Shown here in pieces: positions 5,503 through 7,072 of a DNA stretch of 7,072 bases. The DNA comes from CAYZDV01 sp964477275 (GTDB lineage: Bacteria > Acidobacteriota > Aminicenantia > Aminicenantales > Aminicenantaceae). A program made the translations under genes and the position numbers. The DNA is taken from contig CAYZDV010000105.1 of assembly GCA_964477275.1 (NCBI GenBank), positions 1 through 7,072 of the forward strand, read 5' to 3'. Below the pieces are notes generated by a model. That model saw only the letters and a list, made by a program, of their open reading frames with translations, made no database searches and was not told the origin of the DNA. Position 1 is the stretch's first letter, and each line of letters begins with the position of its first letter.

Positions 5503-5790
5503 ATGCTGAAAAAAAGGGCTGAGCAGGAGGAGTTTTCCCGAAGAGACGCGCTGAAGATGAAATTCTTTTCCTTCTTTATTGGACATTTCTTCCACAACAG
5601 CAACATTCCTCTCAAGACATTCCTGGAAAAGATGGAGAAAAACATCATCTTGAAAACGTTATACAGAGTGAACGGCGGGCAGAAAAGAGCCGCTGAGATT
5701 TTGGGCATCAAATACACCACGCTCAACGAGAAAATCAAAAAATACCGAATCCGCTTGTCGAAAGATTTATTTTTTCCCGAAGAGAGATAA
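5503..5790 (+). CDS. Fis-type helix-turn-helix DNA-binding protein, copy 2
   Basis: A 95-residue paralogue of the protein at 861-1283, lacking most of that protein's N-terminal region. The Fis-type HTH occupies about residues 47-84 (NIILKTL, NGGQKRAA, ILGI, TTLNEKIKKY), preceded by the LKTFLEKMEK linker helix that in sigma-54 activators joins the AAA+ domain. Identity is about 53% over 64 residues and highest in the recognition helix region, where TTLNEKIKKY is identical. The two proteins may thus read similar DNA sites. No ATPase motif is present. The C-terminus extends beyond the HTH by about ten residues (SKDLFFPEER), unlike copy 1. The start at ATG 5503 has only a weak, close AGGCGG upstream, consistent with translational coupling to the preceding gene. 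ATG 5557 in the same frame would remove 18 residues but lacks a well-spaced site. Confidence 0.87.
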   Translation: MLKKRAEQEEFSRRDALKMKFFSFFIGHFFHNSNIPLKTFLEKMEKNIILKTLYRVNGGQKRAAEILGIKYTTLNEKIKKYRIRLSKDLFFPEER

Positions 5791-5828
5791 GAATCTCCCC
5801 TCCTCAACAGCTAAATCCGTCACCGGGT

Positions 5829-5857
5829 TTGACTCTTTCCTTCCAAAAGGTTAAAAA
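5829..5857 (+). promoter_or_regulatory. Possible sigma-70-type promoter for the transglutaminase-like gene
   Basis: TTGACT (5829-5834) matches the -35 consensus at five of six positions. TAAAAA (5852-5857) matches the -10 at four of six, with a 17-base spacer. The implied start near 5864 gives a short leader containing the AGGAGA ribosome site. It lies in the 100-base gap after the Fis-type gene, so independent transcription of the next gene is plausible. Confidence 0.4.
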
Positions 5858-5890
5858 TACATTCGTCCTGTTTGTCCAGGAGATAAAGCC

Positions 5891-7072
5891 ATGAGAAAGA
5901 GTTTATCGCGCTTCCTTTACCTCTCCCTCATCATTTTGATTTGCGGGTTTCAAATTGCATCTGGGGTTGTCGCCTCCCGCGGTGACCGGAGCGATGGAGA
6001 TTATTTTTCTCTTTGCGTCCAGTCAGAAGCCGGGCAGAAGAAGCTCTCCGAGTCGTGGATGGGAGTGTACATGAATGGAGTAAAAGTCGGATACAGTCGC
6101 CACCAGGAGTGGACTTTGTCCCGGAATGGCCAGAAGCTCAGAAAGGAAATTGACGAATCAAGGATGGCGGTCTCCCGGCTGGGAGCAAAGCCGGTGGAGC
6201 TGGTCACGGTCCAGGAATCGCTTTACGACGAAAACAGCAGGCCTCTCGAATGCCGGCTCAGGGTCAAAATGTCTGAAAAGGAAACTGTTCTGGCGGCCGA
6301 GGTGGTTTCCCAGAAAATCCTGTTCAGGTCCGGCGAGAGGATCATCAAGGAACTTCCTTTTGAAGGAGAGTTTTTTCTGGCCACTCCCATACAGAAAATT
6401 ATCGCGGAGGGAGGCTGGAAGCCAGGGCACAGGCTGAATTTCAACCTCCTGGACATGACCACCTCATCACTGGTTCGATGCCGTCTTGAAGTTCTGGGCA
6501 GGGAAGATGTTTTGATCCTGGGAGAGAGAAAGAGCCTGTGGCGCGTTCGCCAGGAAATCGATTCTGTGATCGCTGTCGTTAACGATGAATGGCTGGATGA
6601 AAAGGGAAAAGCATGGAAGAGCATCAGCCGGACGAGCCTGGCCGACCTGACCTCCCTGAGGATGAGCAAGGAGAAAGCACTCGAGGTTTCGGAGAAAAAC
6701 TTCGACATCGCCTTTTCCACAGTCGTCAGGCCGAATATCGCTTTTGCCGATCCGCTAAAAATCCGGCGGATGACCTTCAAGCTCAGTGGTTTTTCCTCCG
6801 ACCGGATTTCCCGCTTTCCCTTTGATGAGGAAAGCCAAAAGCTTCTGGAGACAGGAGAGAATTATGCCCTGATTCAGACAAGGGCGCAGATTTTCCGTGA
6901 AGAGCAGGCCATCCAGCTCCCTGTCGAAGATCAGAGATTCGAGGAGTTTCTCCGGCCAACTCTTTACTGCGAGTCTGATGACCCGGCCATCCGGAAGGCC
7001 GCCGCGCGGGCGGTGGGCGAGGAGAAAAATGCCTGGCGGGCGGCCAAGAAAATCGCCGAATGGGTCAATCGT
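5891..7072 (+). CDS. Exported, probably transglutaminase-like protein, N-terminal part (runs off the window)
   Basis: An open frame of 394 codons without a stop reaches the right edge. The start is supported by AGGAGA (5878-5883) about eight bases upstream. Residues 1 to about 29 form a signal peptide (RKSLSR, then a hydrophobic core LYLSLIILICGF, ending near VVA), so the protein is periplasmic or surface-exposed. An early segment, WMGVYMNGVKVGYSRHQEW (about residues 56-74), is characteristic of the N-terminal beta-rich region of large transglutaminase-domain proteins of Gram-negative bacteria. The last residues seen, SDDPAIRKAAARAVG followed by AWRAAKKIAEWVN, resemble the helix leading into a transglutaminase core. 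The catalytic Cys-His-Asp residues would lie just beyond the window and cannot be checked. The enzyme may be a papain-fold cysteine protease or cross-linking enzyme, or catalytically inactive. A link to the receptor is not shown. Frame and export are well supported; the family call is moderate. Confidence 0.75.
   Translation, partial: MRKSLSRFLYLSLIILICGFQIASGVVASRGDRSDGDYFSLCVQSEAGQKKLSESWMGVYMNGVKVGYSRHQEWTLSRNGQKLRKEIDESRMAVSRLGAKPVELVTVQESLYDENSRPLECRLRVKMSEKETVLAAEVVSQKILFRSGERIIKELPFEGEFFLATPIQKIIAEGGWKPGHRLNFNLLDMTTSSLVRCRLEVLGREDVLILGERKSLWRVRQEIDSVIAVVNDEWLDEKGKAWKSISRTSLADLTSLRMSKEKALEVSEKNFDIAFSTVVRPNIAFADPLKIRRMTFKLSGFSSDRISRFPFDEESQKLLETGENYALIQTRAQIFREEQAIQLPVEDQRFEEFLRPTLYCESDDPAIRKAAARAVGEEKNAWRAAKKIAEWVNR

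Overview
The window looks like a chromosomal stretch from a Gram-negative bacterium. It carries a large outer-membrane TonB-dependent receptor with an N-terminal carboxypeptidase-regulatory-like domain (Oar-like architecture), a type typical of Acidobacteriota and Candidatus Aminicenantes. The phylum is inferred from protein style only and is moderately supported at best. All convincing genes are on the + strand; I found no tRNA, rRNA, CRISPR array or insertion sequence.

Layout. (1) Positions 1-229 are an AT-rich upstream region with a 9-bp inverted repeat and a near-consensus sigma-54 promoter. (2) Positions 230-1283 hold a compact three-gene operon: a stand-alone receiver-domain response regulator, a 63-residue protein of unknown family, and a protein ending in a Fis-type helix-turn-helix. 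(3) Positions 1284-1757 are a long regulatory region: a 20-bp AT-rich palindrome, a second near-consensus sigma-54 promoter, a strong intrinsic terminator just downstream of that promoter, an orphan perfect Shine-Dalgarno sequence and a small hairpin. (4) Positions 1758-5024 encode the receptor, followed by a perfect 15-bp-stem terminator. (5) Positions 5310-5790 hold a second, diverged copy of the small-protein plus Fis-HTH pair. (6) From 5891 to the window edge is the N-terminal part of an exported protein that is probably transglutaminase-like; its catalytic core lies beyond the window.

How the parts may work together (inference). Receiver domain and Fis-type DNA-binding tail are normally the two ends of one NtrC-type sigma-54 activator. 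Here they are separate genes with a small protein between them, no AAA+ ATPase is present, and sigma-54 promoters precede both the regulatory operon and the receptor. This suggests a sigma-54-linked circuit controlling receptor expression, with the ATPase supplied from elsewhere and the Fis-like proteins acting as co-regulators or competitors at enhancer sites. The terminator inside the receptor leader adds a possible attenuation step or yields a short RNA. The duplicated small-protein/Fis pair flanking the receptor is the most distinctive feature of the window.
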